A program made the translations under genes and the position numbers. Of a stretch of 64,000 nt of DNA, positions 1-11,864 are shown one piece after another (position 1 is the stretch's first letter; every line of letters starts with the position of its first letter). The notes under the pieces were generated by a model. That model ran no database searches. It worked only from the letters and a program-made list of their open reading frames with translations, and was not told the origin of the DNA. Source of the stretch: Agapetus fuscipes (lineage: Eukaryota; Arthropoda; Insecta; Trichoptera; Glossosomatidae); contig OX637350.1 of the NCBI GenBank assembly GCA_951799405.1, positions 6,061,852-6,125,851 of the forward strand, given 5' to 3'.

Positions 1-1073
1 AATGCTACCGGCCCGCGTATTTAATTAGCAGGAACGGTTGCACATTTCCCAATCAAAATATGTTATTCTGTTCATTGATAAACAATAATGTTATTAATGA
101 TATGCAAATACGCATAAAGCAATTAATCACATCACTGGAAACGTAATTTTTAGCGCGGCGCTTTTCAGAGGCAATGGATCAACAATATAACACAATACTC
201 CGATGATGATCACTGACGTCGATAATTCAATTATTGCTAAAAATAAACAGCAACATATAATTCGCTGATTAAATTCGGCTTTTTGATGAATTCAACATTT
301 TATTTGTTGTTATGACGGTGTACACGGGAGGAGGTATCATTAAGAACGAGGGGGTTTCCTGATTTCATGTTGCTAAGAACGGTAACTGCGTATAATATTC
401 CTAGTAAATGGCTGTCGTGATGACATTTATGACTCTGTATTATAGGGAATTTGTAAGCCGTCAAAAGTTTTCCACTTAAAAATTGTACCTAGCGTAACAG
501 CGGTCACACTAAAAATAGAATAAGCGCTGAAAACACACAACAATTCTGATAAACGACTTTTGTCAAACGCTACATTGGCGGTCGTGGACGTTTATTGTTA
601 TTCATTTTATATTCGTGTCAATTTTTTGGTTTCATTTTCAAGCCGGGGCTGATTTGCGGCGGACACATTAATAATGCCGCGGCAGGAATGGAAATATCAC
701 GTTGTCTTTGGAGTCAGGGGCTGCAAGATAAAAAATATAAATTGTTTCTCTTTTTTTTTGGCTAAATTATTTTACAGTGCGCATAAAATATCGCGTCACG
801 GTTTCGTCGAGCCGGAAGACTGGGATATAAATCATGGGACCGCGGGGCGGGGGAGGGGCAGGGAAACAGCCTGGGAGGAGGAGGGCAGGGGCTGTCCAGA
901 TAACGTCAGGAAGAAATGCTATAATATGTATGTACATGCTTACTATACAGTATACACCTATATCAATTCCAGAAAAACATGCAGTCATACTGTTTTTTTT
1001 CTCTTAAAGCTAACGTACATAGAACCTAATTAGAGAAAATGTGTATGTACTGTAATAATATAGTGCGTGTATA
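1..1073. other. intronic DNA, nothing assigned
   Basis: AT-rich sequence with a GC-richer patch at 640-900. A 119-codon plus-strand open frame at 674-1033 has low-complexity G-rich and T-rich parts and no recognisable domain. Confidence 0.5.
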
Positions 1074-1335
1074 TTCCTTGGCTTATAGGTTGATATAAGG
1101 TTAAGCAACAATACTGTACAGAATGGTTCACTTTGCGAATGTCTGATTCAGGAAAGGTCGGCAAAAGTTGAAGGGTTTATGGTTCAGGTTTGTTCATTTG
1201 AGGTTTGGATTTAATTTTTGTAAGTGCACATGCAGTATTTGTAAGCACGAACTTACGCGTGTCTGCATAGAGGCATGCATTTAATATGAATTAAATTGTA
1301 AATATATCTTAACAACATAGATTATAGATATAATA
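1074..1335 (+). mobile_element. family A repeat (subfamily A2)
   Basis: The copy begins at TTCCTTGGCTTATAGG. It contains AATGGTTCACTTTGCGAATG, AGGAAAGGTCGGCAA, a GAGGTTTGGATTT-type centre, and AGGCATGCATTTAATATGAA near the end. It is diverged, with a few small indels. Confidence 0.7.
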
Positions 1336-3650
1336 GATAATACTATATTTTATAGATAGTTAGTTAAAAATCTAATGAATATCTATTGCTCAATCAGTAA
1401 ACTTCGATACACGAAAAGGACAAAGAGTAGATTTACAAAATCAAAGCTCTTCTTGCTGTTAAAACCACAGAACTTTCCGGCGAAAGCGTTCATGCTTCTA
1501 CTCAATTTGCTAGAGACATTAAATAAATAGGTGGGGTGGCCTGGCCTGGGGTGCGTGTCTTACGGAAATTCTAATGCATTTCTTCTAGGAAGGAGAGGCA
1601 AGATGAGACACCTATGCTCGTGATAAGCGGCCCTTCCTTCTGCCTCTATAAACGCGATTACCTTTCCCATCCAATACGGGGCTCTTGTTTTACGGTGAAA
1701 TTACAGGTACTTAAATTATATGGAGGTTATCTATTGGAGAATGAGATTGAACGATAAAGAAATGTAATACAAAATCATTGTATTTAATATGAAAAGAAGT
1801 TTCGTGTATATTTATAATTCTAATGAATTAAAAAATATGTAATAAAAACATGTGATGTAAATACACATGAACATTGTGCATGTGAGTGTGTTTGACATTT
1901 TATGATGTGAAAGAGTTCAGAATGTTTATTTTTCACGGGAATTCACCAAACATTTTATATTCGCGTTGAAAACGCAATTTGATTTGAATTCACATTTTTG
2001 TGTTTTTAAATTTCTTTCCCTGCGAAATGTAAATTGTACAATTTTTCAGAAAAAAAATCGGTATAAATTGTTGGCTTTGTGAGCACTGTCTGCGTTATTA
2101 TATGGCAGCGATGGCAGCTACAGCTATCTTCGTTTTTCCAATGAATGCTCACGCTGTGATTGGGAATCTATTTGTCCGTCCGGAAATGAGGATGGAAATA
2201 AAGTTAACTGTATGGCGAACTCTGTTACTCCGCCTATCAGCCCCTGATAGCGGCGGCTATACAACTAGGGGCACTCCCACACACCCCTCCACCCACATCC
2301 CGGCGCATAATGTACGCAACGCTCCGATATTCCCGACAACGAGTTTTCATGTTTCCAGATAACAAAATGCGGCATCGATAAACTTCGTAAATTATCCACG
2401 CAGGAAGTGAAAATGTGTAAACTCTAAAAATGTTCAGCTAGAATGATGTACAAGCGCGCATCGAACAATGTTTCAAATTACGGAGGGATCAGTCTCTTCA
2501 GAGTCCCAATTCTCATCAGCGAGGGGGAGAGTTAATACTTTTATTTTTTAGTCTCATCAAATAAGCAGTAAAGGCAGACGTCCCTGTAAAAAGAGAACAA
2601 AAAAAACTCCAAGATAAAACAGCACACCTGCCTGTAAATGTTTAATCAAGTGAGATTACATTACCTGTTTAGAATGACCGTTTTTTTTGCTCGCGGCAAT
2701 CAGCTCTCGCGAGTTTCTCTTCCTTTGCAGCTTTTGTGCCATCAGATGTGACATCAGATATGAACCGAGACTCCCTGCGCTCGTTTGACAGCTGTTATTG
2801 CGCAGTATGTTGGGGCCATTGTGACTCAATTTACATAATTAAACGGCGAGGCGAGCGCTGTGCGCGTTATCGTATTCAGTTATCGGATTCGAAAATTTTC
2901 CGTCCTTACACGTCCGCCAATTGTCATCCCGCCGTGGAGGGCAACTGCCACTTTTATATGCACTATTGAAATATCCCAGCTACTTAATAATTGATACGAT
3001 CCAGATTAACTGTGATTACCTGTTTTAGAACACACTCGGTACTTACTAAAACCTCTATCATAATGTACATCACGTAGATCGTATTCGGAAACGCACGTAT
3101 TTGCTTAATGTTTTTATGATAACGTTGAATAATTTGAAAGAAAATAACAACTTTCATACATAGAAAGACTTAAAAACAGACAAAATACTATACAAAAAAT
3201 ATAGCGTCATAACGCGGGGTAACTAGAAAAAAGGCATTTTTTTTTGTTATAGGTAGCCAAGGACCGTAATCCCTTAGAAGTGTGTCGTTTGTGACGAAAA
3301 AATCTTAATAAAAAATTCTGTCAAACATAAAATTTTCATCACTTTCAAAGCATCTGAATAAAGATATATTCTGAATGAAATTTTAACTAAGAGATACAAA
3401 AAATCAGTATAAAAAGTGACTTTAGATTTACGACTAAAAAATCAATGGTATCCACGATTATCTGTGGTTTTCCCCGCGTGCAGATACCAGGAGCGCATGA
3501 GAGCTAACAATAAAGTGGTTGCGCTGGTCCCAGGCCGTGGGTAATACATCACGGCTGCCTGGGAAGCCAACATTCAATGAGACTGCTGCACATCCCTTCT
3601 GCTCTCCTGTCAACAAGGAGAGCGGATGCCTCTAGGAAATATTATCTGAA
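1336..3650. other. intronic DNA, nothing assigned
   Basis: Mostly AT-rich. GC-richer islands at 2200-2340 and 2700-2960 contain short unrecognised open frames (86 and 77 codons). No repeat family of this window is present. Confidence 0.5.
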
Positions 3651-3809
3651 CCTCGAGTATAAAACTTCCCGTTTCAACTCAAGCATTACGGTTTCACCAA
3701 ATCATCTATCAAACAAAACTTTTAACAGTTTTGCTGTTTAAGGTTCCAGTACATTTTTGATTGAATGCTACGGTTGAGTGTTGACGTAAAATTTCGTACT
3801 CGGAGTACT
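3651..3809. mobile_element. family P palindromic MITE, copy 1
   Basis: CCTCGAGTATAAAACTTCCC, TTTCAACTCAAGCATTACGG at the left pairs with ATGCTACGGTTGAGTGTTGA ... TTTCGTACTCGGAGTACTG at the right. Family consensus arm: GTACCCCGAGTATAAAACTT, TACGTTTAAACTCAACCATA, GCGTTTAACCAAAAATGTATG. Confidence 0.72.
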
Positions 3810-4722
3810 GAGCGGGGATTCAACGTGAAATATTGCGTAAATATACTTTTGCGAATGGTGGGGATGAAAAAGGAATATTTACCGGCTCTCTATGATTGAT
3901 GCACTTGCTGATACAGAAGTAGAAATGAAAACTGTTTGAAGAGTGAAGAAATCGAAACAAATATATAGCTAAGAAATACACAGTTTTTTTTCTTTTCAGC
4001 AACGAATTTTTAAAAATTACGTACTTCATTAAAAATAATTAAATTTTTTGAACGATCAACGAAAGACAACAATTCTGTTGATTTGAGGCTTCAATATTAT
4101 TTCTGTGCCTAAGAACATAAACCACTGTAATACAAATTTACTAAATGTGCAGGAGAAGAGTTTTAGTAAAAATATACACTTTAAAATATCATTACTTCTG
4201 CCCAAGATGAGATAGTTTTGATCTGTAGAGACTTCTTGTTTTTTCCTATGAATTTTGTACAAGGTTAATTTTATTTGACTTTCGTTTTCTATTTAATATA
4301 CAAATATATGTACACATGTGGCAGGCGTTAGCGAAAATTTAGATGAGCTTGCTTGTGATTGAGTAGGTATTGAATCTTAGACGTAAATATTACGTACGTA
4401 TATCTTTGCCACTTAAATTATTATAGGTAACTTTATATGGATTTCGTTGTTTCAGCGTTTAATAAGAACATAATAATTACGTAAAAGTTGGATTTATTAA
4501 TCAGGAATATTTCAGGTCGGCACACGGAATTGATTAAAAACATCCACGCGGGCGTTACCTTCGTCAAATTTAATTTCACGGGCCCCGCTTTGGACTGTGG
4601 TAAAATGGCGAAATAGCGTCGAAAATATCCCGAAATCAAATTAAATAGATGAGTAAATCTGTTGTAAAGGCATAACGAGGATTATGCTAATTCATTAAAA
4701 ACAACGTATAGCGTGCAGGGCT
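3810..4722. other. intronic DNA, nothing assigned
   Basis: AT-rich; open frames under 70 codons only; no repeat seen. Confidence 0.5.
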
Positions 4723-4730
4723 GCGGTGTC

Positions 4731-5377
4731 TAGGTCCGGATTAAGGGCGGTTCGAGCGGTGCGACCGAACCAGGCTGGAAGTCTCATCCCCACGGTAATT
4801 CTTACCTACCGAATATAGGTAATATTTGTATGAAGACAAATCAGCCATATTGGATTGACAGGTCTTCATAAAAATATTACCGATATTCGGTGGGTAAGAA
4901 TTACCGTGGTGATGAGACTTCCAGCCCAGGGCCCACGCACCCAGAAGGGCCTCAAAAGAGTTTGAAAAAATAATAAAAAATGATGTTTAGATTAATGTGA
5001 TCACTTTTACTTTTACTCAAATACCGTTATTTAGTACAGACAAAGACACAGATAATTAAGAAATAAAAGTTTTTTGCAAGGAAATCTTAAACGATCTAAA
5101 TGGGGCCCCAAAAAATTAAAGCTTAATTCTTCAGTAATAGGGTGGTATTTTTATAAAGGGGATGGGAGGGGGGGGGGGGGTTATTCATTTTAATTATTAA
5201 AAAAAAACACAAACAAAATAAAATGAAAGTGCTGAACTATAAAGTTATACCGTTGACAAAAGTAATATGACAAAGTAATAGAAAAGCCATATTTTGTACA
5301 CAAAAAATCCAAACAAGTTATGGGGGGCCCTAGATTTTTTTCGCACCAGGGCCCCCAGAGGGGTTAATCTGGGCCTG
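4731..5377. mobile_element. hAT-like non-autonomous element with 8-bp TSD
   Basis: The ends are TAGGTCCGGATTAA and TTAATCTGGGCCTG, inverted to each other with three mismatches. Flanks are GCGGTGTC (4723-4730) and GCGGCGTC (5378-5385), an 8-bp duplication with one difference. GGGCCCC-rich words near both ends are typical of this kind of repeat. It contains a G-run (about 5167-5180) and a nested MITE at 4771-4929. Confidence 0.8.
4771..4929. mobile_element. MITE N, long TIRs, nested in a hAT-like element
   Basis: The arms GGCTGGAAGTCTCATCCCCA ... and the complement ending TGATGAGACTTCCAGCC pair over about 55 bp with three mismatches. The centre is about 45 bp. A half copy lies at 38624. Confidence 0.8.
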
Positions 5378-5491
5378 GCGGCGTCGGTAATTATTGTAAA
5401 CAAAGGTGGGTGAGATTGTCCTGTACGCACTGTAAAAGAGAAGTACACTGAGCCCGCACTTTGTCTCATAAAGCTTTCCGGTTATATATAT

Positions 5492-5690
5492 CTAAAATAT
5501 AATCTAAGTTGCAAATATAGATATTTAAGGCTCATATTTAATGCATACCCACGAGAAGACACATGTAAGTTCGCACATACAAATGCTGCATGTTTACAAA
5601 CAAAGTAAACTAAACCTCACATGAACTTTGCAACATCTGCCGCGTTTCCTTGAAAACGGAAGGACATTGGCAAAAGTGAACCATGCTTAC
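5492..5690 (-). mobile_element. family A repeat (A2), 5' end missing
   Basis: The plus strand carries the complement: AATCTAAGTTGCAAATATAG, AATGCATACCCACGAG and GACATTGGCAAAAGTGAACC. It is diverged from the A1 copies. Confidence 0.65.
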
Positions 5691-7746
5691 AGCAGCTGCT
5701 TTTGATTCTGCTCATCACTTTCTATTGCCTTTTTAGTATTTATTAAGACCACCTGACTATGCAAACAGGACGTTTGCCAAACCGGTTGTGGATATTTAAT
5801 CATACTAAAAAGCAATAAAAAAAAATAGCTTCATTTCTATCTGTTGAAATGAAAGATTATTAAAGGTAATACCTTTACAATAAATGAAACTCAAACACGT
5901 TTTTATGAGCAGAGGTTAGTTCCATTTAATAAAACTGAGAGTAGTAACGTTGCTTCGAAAATATTAAGTGATGCGAAAATTTGTTAATAAAGTTGGTATG
6001 AATACAAAGATCGAGAGTAATGCTTTCGCGGGTACTACTCTCGGTAGGTTTTCGAATAAAAATTGTTTTTTTTATTGTATAAATAAACAAAGCTTTGAGT
6101 ATGATGCTCTTTTTCAATATGTAAAACAGTTCAATAGATAAAATAACAAATATTTTGTAGCTATGAAAAAATAATCACACAAAAAAAATGGACGGGCTTA
6201 AAAATGTAGTATATAATAACATTATGCTGACTTTCAAAGTATTAAGGTTAACTCAGAAAATGAGTGAAATAATAAGAAAGAAAATACAATTAAATTAAAC
6301 AAGTGAAATCTTTTTCAGGACAACAGCAGCGGGGTTTAGTTAAGATTGAAAAGTTTAAGAATAAATCACATAGCGTTGTGTTGTAATTTTTTAAGCCGCT
6401 CCTCCTTATATAAGCAGGTCGGCGCTAGGGGCGACAAACAGAAGGACGTGTCGCGTCGCTAAGCCAGCCTCCGCCGACAGTCTACTCTCCTTAACTTTAT
6501 CTCATTAAAAATTAATTAAGTAATACGGGCGAATTAAAATACAGAGCCATAAATTATTTTTTCGCGAAATAATAAATTAAGACGAGAAGAGTGTGAGGGA
6601 AACAGGCATTAGTTGAAATGAATAAAGTTTTTTTATATTTTTTTTGCGAGACGGAAAAAATAGCATTCCCAAAAATTAGAAAGTTTGCGATGCTAATAAA
6701 TTTCTGTAACACGATTTTCAACACAGTTTTTTACGGAGATTATCACGAAAAAAATGTGCAGTCAATTTGAAAATGAAGTTTTCTTAATTAAAGGAACTGA
6801 TTCAATTAAGATTTGAAAGCATAAAATTTTTGAAATGAAAATAGTTGAGACGTTTTTGAATGGCTTTTGCAGTCATGTGAAAAGATAAAAACGTTAAAAG
6901 AGAAGTTATGAAGTAGAGGCTTTGAAACTGCGTGTCACGGTGATTTAAGTATTTTGAGTGTTTTCTATTTAACCGCGAAGTTTGTTGGTCTCACAAGCCC
7001 TGATATCCCATTAGCATGTGCGTTGGTGCGAGACATAAAATAAAAGTTTCATTGTAGCTGCGAAAGAGATTTTTTTTGTAATATTTTTTGAAAAGCACGC
7101 TATAAAAAAACAGAATAAATTGCATGCAATTGAAAAGGTCACCAATGAAACGAAAGGTTATATGAGACGCTATACGGGGTAAACTCCAGGGGACTGAAGT
7201 AAGGGCAAATTCTGTAGAGTGCGTAACCTTTTAAGGCTTTATTTAGGTTGCAAACACTTTGTTTGTTCACAGTGCAATAAATTGGCTTTTGAACATCCCT
7301 TTCTTGCTAAACTTTATAGGTTTTCCGCGTTTAAGGAAAAAGGTTTAAAGACAAATAAGAAAACAGTACAATTTGCTCTACGCTAACCGCAGCAAATTTA
7401 ATATGTGATACATTATTTTAACTTATGGTAAAAATATGGTTGAAACTGAAGGGTGGTTTTCTGGATCTGTTACCGTGGTCATTTGGAGTTGAAGCTTCGG
7501 GACGCACAGTCCATATTTTATATGAACGGATTAAGGGTAATATTAAAATTGTTAAACAATGCGTTACCATTTTCTTCAACATCATAATATCATCACAGTG
7601 TTGAACAGACCTATTGCAGATAGAAGCAAGACATCCTTTCGATGGACAACGGTAACCAATGGTGGAGACCAACCCTTCAGTGTCTCCACTGGCCATGAAA
7701 GTTAAAACATTTCTGAGAATTTTTGAATTTCTGCTTCTCATTCCTA
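5691..7746. other. intronic DNA with one TATA-like GC-rich patch
   Basis: AT-rich except 6395-6490, where TATATAAG (6407-6414) precedes a GC-rich stretch. A 122-codon minus-strand frame (7418-7786) starts inside the S1 SINE; no domain was recognised. Confidence 0.45.
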
Positions 7747-8196
7747 ACGAAACGACGTTAGCCATGTTGAAAGCACCGGTTCCCATAGATCACCGAAGTT
7801 AAGCAACATTGGGCGTGGTCAGTGCTTGGATGGGTAACCGCTCAGGTACACCGCGTGTCGTTGGCATCTTGGACCGGTCCGTAGTCCGTAGTGGCAACAC
7901 TTCGGACTCGTAAATGGAAGGTTGTGGATTCGGATCCCGGCGGAGCACAAAAATATACCATTTATATTTCGAATATGCTCTTCGCTGGGTTGAAAAATTC
8001 ATAAACCTTTACCAATGACCGGTCACCAAAGGTCCATCCAGCCTTACAGCAACTGGGTCTTGCTTGAGTATTGGCGCTTTGTAGCGACGACCAAGCTCGT
8101 ACACCTCTGCGGCACTACAACAAGTGTCATAGACCCCTAGAATCTCTAGAATCTAAGGAGTCTCCCGCACAGGATTTCTTTTAAAAAAAAAAAAAC
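7747..8196 (+). mobile_element. S1 SINE, chimeric 5S rRNA + tRNA head, polyA tail
   Basis: The order is as follows. 7747-7867 is 5S-rRNA-derived, with CATGTTGAAAGCACCGGTTC, GATCACCGAAGTTAAGCAAC, the box C equivalent TGCTTGGATGGGTAACCGC, and an ACCGCGTGTCGTTGGCAT 3' end. 7868-7945 is tRNA-like, with A-box-like TAGTCCGTAGTGG and B-box-like GGATTCGGATCC. 7946-8095 is the S1 body shared with other copies. 8096-8182 is a variant tail, and A13 lies at 8183-8195. A pol III-transcribed retroposon is inferred. AmnSINE1-type SINEs are a known precedent for a 5S-tRNA chimera. Confidence 0.85.
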
Positions 8197-8489
8197 CTCT
8201 TCCTGTCCACTTTTAAATGTAGCTCTCTTCCAATTTCATTTCCCCATTATTGAATGAATATGATCAACGCTAATATTTAAAGACACTTGAAGTCACAATC
8301 TTAAGATATATGATCTTCCACATTACCAAGGTGTAGGAGATACGATAGACATTACACATCAAAAAGGATTCATCAAAGGACACATCAAAGATTACACATC
8401 AAAAAGGCTGAGCTGCTAAAATGGTGCATTAAGGTTAGTTAAGAGAACAGAATGAAAGATAACCTTGGAATGTGTACTTTAATGAAAAT

Positions 8490-8662
8490 AAAGTAACTGT
8501 AATTTTGTTGCCATTCCGCTAGGTGTGGTCAGAGCTTCCGCAGATTTGCCTTCATTCTTTCCTATCCTTGCATACCTTTTTCAATTCATTCATATCCATC
8601 ACCCTTTTCAAACAATTCCTTCTTTTAAATTCGCTTTGGTGTTAAGTATTTTACAAATGCTC
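8490..8662 (-). pseudogene. 5'-truncated 3' end of a LINE related to the 25-28 kb element
   Basis: The minus strand translates to RVMDMNELKKVCKDRKEW followed by RQICGSS and a stop. This aligns with the last about 35 residues of the full LINE (MKKVMNIEEMKVVCKDRKKW...). It also keeps the following UTR word TAGCGGAATGGCAACA, equivalent to TAGTGGAACGGCGGCA in the full copy. Only the extreme 3' end is present, as expected from abortive target-primed reverse transcription. Confidence 0.8.
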
Positions 8663-8785
8663 GCTCGCGTGATGTATGCAGCGTCCTAAATGCTCGGCTC
8701 GCGGAAGATTATGATTCATTCCGTTGACATTATCTGAAAGTTCATGCAGACGACGTGCGGAAGTAATCCGTTGGAGAGCCTCTCA

Positions 8786-8826
8786 TCGCACGCCACCGCA
8801 CGCCTCCGCACGCCCCACACGCTCCT
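8786..8826. repeat. short CGCACGCC tandem repeat
   Basis: CGCACGCCACCGCACGCCTC, CGCACGCCCCACACGCTCC: four to five 8-9-bp units inside a GC-rich block. Confidence 0.7.
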
Positions 8827-9223
8827 CACGCCGTGCCAGCAGCTGGAAGCAAAGCCTGACTAATGACCTATGAATATGGCGCAGCTTTCCCTAATCAGTC
8901 AACAAGCCGGCAGGAGACGACGAGAGCTGATGAGCCAGAAGAAAGACACGCCCGATATGCTAATGGGAGACCAGCAAATGTTTATAACCAAAGCCAATCA
9001 CAACGTCGACAATTGACGAGCAGAAACTCCCCCAATTTGTGGTGTCGAATGAATTTTAACGGCATAGGTACAAATAGATTATGAAGCGCCATCGAAGTCT
9101 GCTATTAATTTTAGCGAGGCGTGTTTTTAGCTTCAGTAACATCAAAACTCGCAATACGCAACAAAGCTACATATAAAGTGCAATTTCTTACAGCGTTGTC
9201 ATATGGCAGCGTGTGGAGTTATC

Positions 9224-9290
9224 TAAAGGACATTGAACCCATTTTTTAAAGTTATGGGTTGGCATCTAATCTAAAGGCTCTTGTTTTATT
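9224..9290 (-). mobile_element. repeat R, degenerate fragment
   Basis: ACATTGAACCCATTTTTTAA, TTATGGGTTGGCATCTAATC and AAAGGCTCTTGTTTT correspond to 32954-33012 (ACATCGAACCATTTACTTTT ... AGAGGTTCTTGTTTT). Confidence 0.4.
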
Positions 9291-9996
9291 TTTTCAGGTA
9301 TCAGTAGATTTTCCAAGATTGAAAAAATATATGACTTACGAAATGAACAAAAATAATTTAATTTTCGGAAGAATAAACTAACGGATTATTGAGGTTTTGA
9401 CCCATCAAGGCAAGGCGACAAATTACAGTAATGTTTTAGTTTTGAAAGTATTAAGATTAAACAGTTTTTAAACTTTTCCCTGAATGTGTGGATTTGTATT
9501 CCCTACAAAACAAAGTGAATTTATTTCATATTTAGGAAATTGAACATGTTTTGAAAGCACATTTTTGAAGCGTAATTATTTGTAATTAATAATGTAATAT
9601 TCAGATAATTATATTGTGCAAATATTTTCACACAATTATTGCATCACGTAATGAATATTAAATTATTAAATGTGCACTTTTAATTAATGTTAAATTAATA
9701 AAAATTAGCTCTGTCATTTTGAAAATCACATCCACAAAACAAGTAGTTTATAATCTATCACTACTTAAAAAATAAATATTAAATATTATTAAAAAGCGTA
9801 TTTTACAAATCGTGGAGAAGAGAGGTTTGACAAATAGTGAAACGCTGTAATTCTTATTAAAAAATATCTATACTAACTGTTGATGAATTTGATGGATTTT
9901 AGATTCTAGAAGAATTGTAGAAAACATTTTCATATGTAAATAGTATTGCACCATAACCAAAGCATTGCAACCATATGTCATCATCATTATATGTTT

Positions 9997-10330
9997 TGTA
10001 GTTTTTTAAATTTTTTACTGTTTAATTGTTTAGAGTTTATTTGTTTTATATATTTGAATGTATAAATTGCTTGTATTCCTTGACTGATAGGTTGGTATGC
10101 GACTGACCACTCATACTGTAAAAAATGGTTCACTTTGCCAATGTCACCCCTGCTTCAGGGAAGGTCGGCAAGAGTTGCAGGGCCTATGTTAATTTGAGAT
10201 TGGGTTTTTTATATTGTAGGTCCACATGCGGCATGTGTAAGCGCGAAATTAAGCACGGTTGCTTGTGGGAATGCATTTAAAATGAATCTCAAAGATACAT
10301 ATCTTTGCAGCTTAGATTTAGATTTGGATT
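9997..10330 (+). mobile_element. family A repeat (A1), long 5' form
   Basis: The standard body starts at 10075 (ATTCCTTGACTGATAGGTTG) and ends in GCTTAGATTTAGATTTGG. About 75 bases upstream (GTTTTGTAGTTTTTTAAAT..., TTTGTTTTATATATTTGAAT) are shared with the copy at 57939-58262. A longer version of the element therefore exists. Confidence 0.8.
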
Positions 10331-10340
10331 ATCATCATCA

Positions 10341-10392
10341 TCACTGGCGCCTCTGCAGATTTGCCTCCATTCTTTCCTACCCTTGCATCTAT
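10341..10392 (-). pseudogene. LINE 3' coding fragment, part 2 of the split copy
   Basis: The minus strand reads GCAAGGGTAGGAAAGAATGG and then AGGCAAATCTGCAGAGG. This is the segment encoding CK-x-RKEWRQIC, which follows KEV in the LINE. It ends in a (ATG)n run. Together with 12093-12222 it reconstitutes one LINE 3' end interrupted by family A. Confidence 0.7.
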
Positions 10393-10416
10393 ATCTTAAT
10401 CTATGTTGCAAATATA
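10393..10416 (-). mobile_element. family A repeat (A1), 3' end of a split copy
   Basis: CTTAATCTATGTTGCAAATA is the complement of the family A 3' end. The rest of the copy resumes at 11865, beyond a 1448-bp inserted DNA element. Confidence 0.75.
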
Positions 10417-11864
10417 TCAGGAGGTGAGATTCAAAAATGGTCATGTCCGAAATTCAGAATTTTGGGAAATGACGTATTTAGTTTTCGGTGTGTTCCATAG
10501 GCAAAATACTTTATTAAATGACATTTATGAAAACCCGTTGTTATTATTATGCTCATTTTATGAAAATCCTTTAACTTTTCCAGCAGAAACTCTTAAAAAA
10601 ATGATTTTTTAAATGGACTTGACTAGTTTTGAATCGAAGTAATGGACTTGACTATATTTGAAAAATATTCGGTGGGACTTGACTATTATTGAAAACTACT
10701 TGATGGGACTTGACCATTTTTGTCATTCACTATGTTAACAACTTTTTAGGGCTGTCACAATTTGTTGCGTGAAAATGAAATGAAATCAAATAAAAAATAA
10801 TTAATTTTTGAAAACTCATATTTATTCAGTACAGCGTTAAAGTACAAAATATTATAATGTTAATGTTTTTAAAAATGTTGTTCTACATACTGATACAACA
10901 ACTCCATTTACCTTCTTTATAAAGTATTTAATAGACGTATTTTTTGCCTTTCCAGTACCGGTTCGAAATATTTTCCTTTGAGGTGTTATAGCTTTTGTAA
11001 ATTTAAAAATAAAACTGTCTTGGGCTTTTTTCCTGGAATTTCGAAAAATTTTGAATTGAAGTTTTTGATGTCCTGTAAACTTAGTGAGCAGCATTGATAG
11101 GCTTTTGTATTAAGCCCACATGTATAATTTTGGAGGGGCCGTTGAGAAAAATACCAGAAAATATATTATAATATTAATTAATTATCATAATTATAATAGT
11201 AATACATGTTACACATAAAAAACTAATAAAAAGATAAAGTTAATAAATCGTATAGGTACCTAATACATATAATAATAAGAATAATAATGCATATTGCATA
11301 TAAACAACTTATCAATATAAAAGTCAATATGTAGGTACATCATAATTTTTTATACTTATATTTACTTTTAAGTGACAACCCTATATTGAAATTACTAAGA
11401 AAAATACGGACCTTTTTTTCTTCGATATCTCTCTTTTCGAGGATTCCGGCTGTTGCTTTCTTTTTCTCGCTTGATGAGGCAGTACCTCGGCTATAATATT
11501 CTCCATAATTTCTTCTTAAATATGTGAAAAAACTAGTATAAATCCTTAGTTTTTAAGAGCGCTCTCAAGACGTTTCTTCCGAGTCAACTGTCATCGAGTG
11601 TATGGGAATAAACAAGATGGCGGCTGTAAATCGAGTCACACTATTGGTCGGAACGGACCTGACTATATTTGAAACTCAACTGCTTAAAAAATGACCACTT
11701 TTGAAAATGAAGTAGTTTTATTACTGCTTATAAACAAGAAATTCACGGATTTGATTATTTTTGAAATACATATACTAAATCTACTGAAAATACTGAATAA
11801 AACTACAATAAAATCCCAAAAAAGATAAATTTGGACCTGACCACTTTTGAATCTCACCTCCTGA
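10417..11864. mobile_element. 1448-bp TIR DNA element with reiterated subterminal motifs
   Basis: The terminal inverted repeats are about 38 bp: TCAGGAGGTGAGATTCAAAA at the left, and its near-perfect complement ending CACCTCCTGA at the right. They are flanked by TA on both sides, consistent with a TA target duplication. At least nine copies of a GGACYTGACYATTTTTGAA-like word occur in the outer parts (10425, 10613, 10641, 10673, 10703, 11652, 11692, 11750, 11828). No transposase was recognised; an 80-codon minus-strand open frame (10852-11094) is unremarkable. It is therefore non-autonomous or decayed. Confidence 0.75.

Larger units (their letters stand above)
8663..9996. other. intronic DNA
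   Basis: GC-rich 8740-9040 (with the CGCACGCC repeat), a decayed repeat R at 9224-9290, then very AT-rich sequence. No gene seen. Confidence 0.5.

Noticed and set aside
674..1033. 119-codon plus-strand protein
   Set aside because: Low-complexity composition, no domain, and an opposite-strand frame of similar quality.
7418..7786. 122-codon minus-strand protein
   Set aside because: Its start lies within the 5S-derived SINE head and no domain is recognisable.
7763..7867. A genuine 5S rRNA gene
   Set aside because: Substitutions in the helices and read-through into a tRNA-like module, with no T-run terminator. A second copy with the same joint shows a SINE head.
10852..11094. Transposase remnant in the 1448-bp TIR element
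   Set aside because: The 80-residue frame has no recognisable catalytic or DNA-binding motif.
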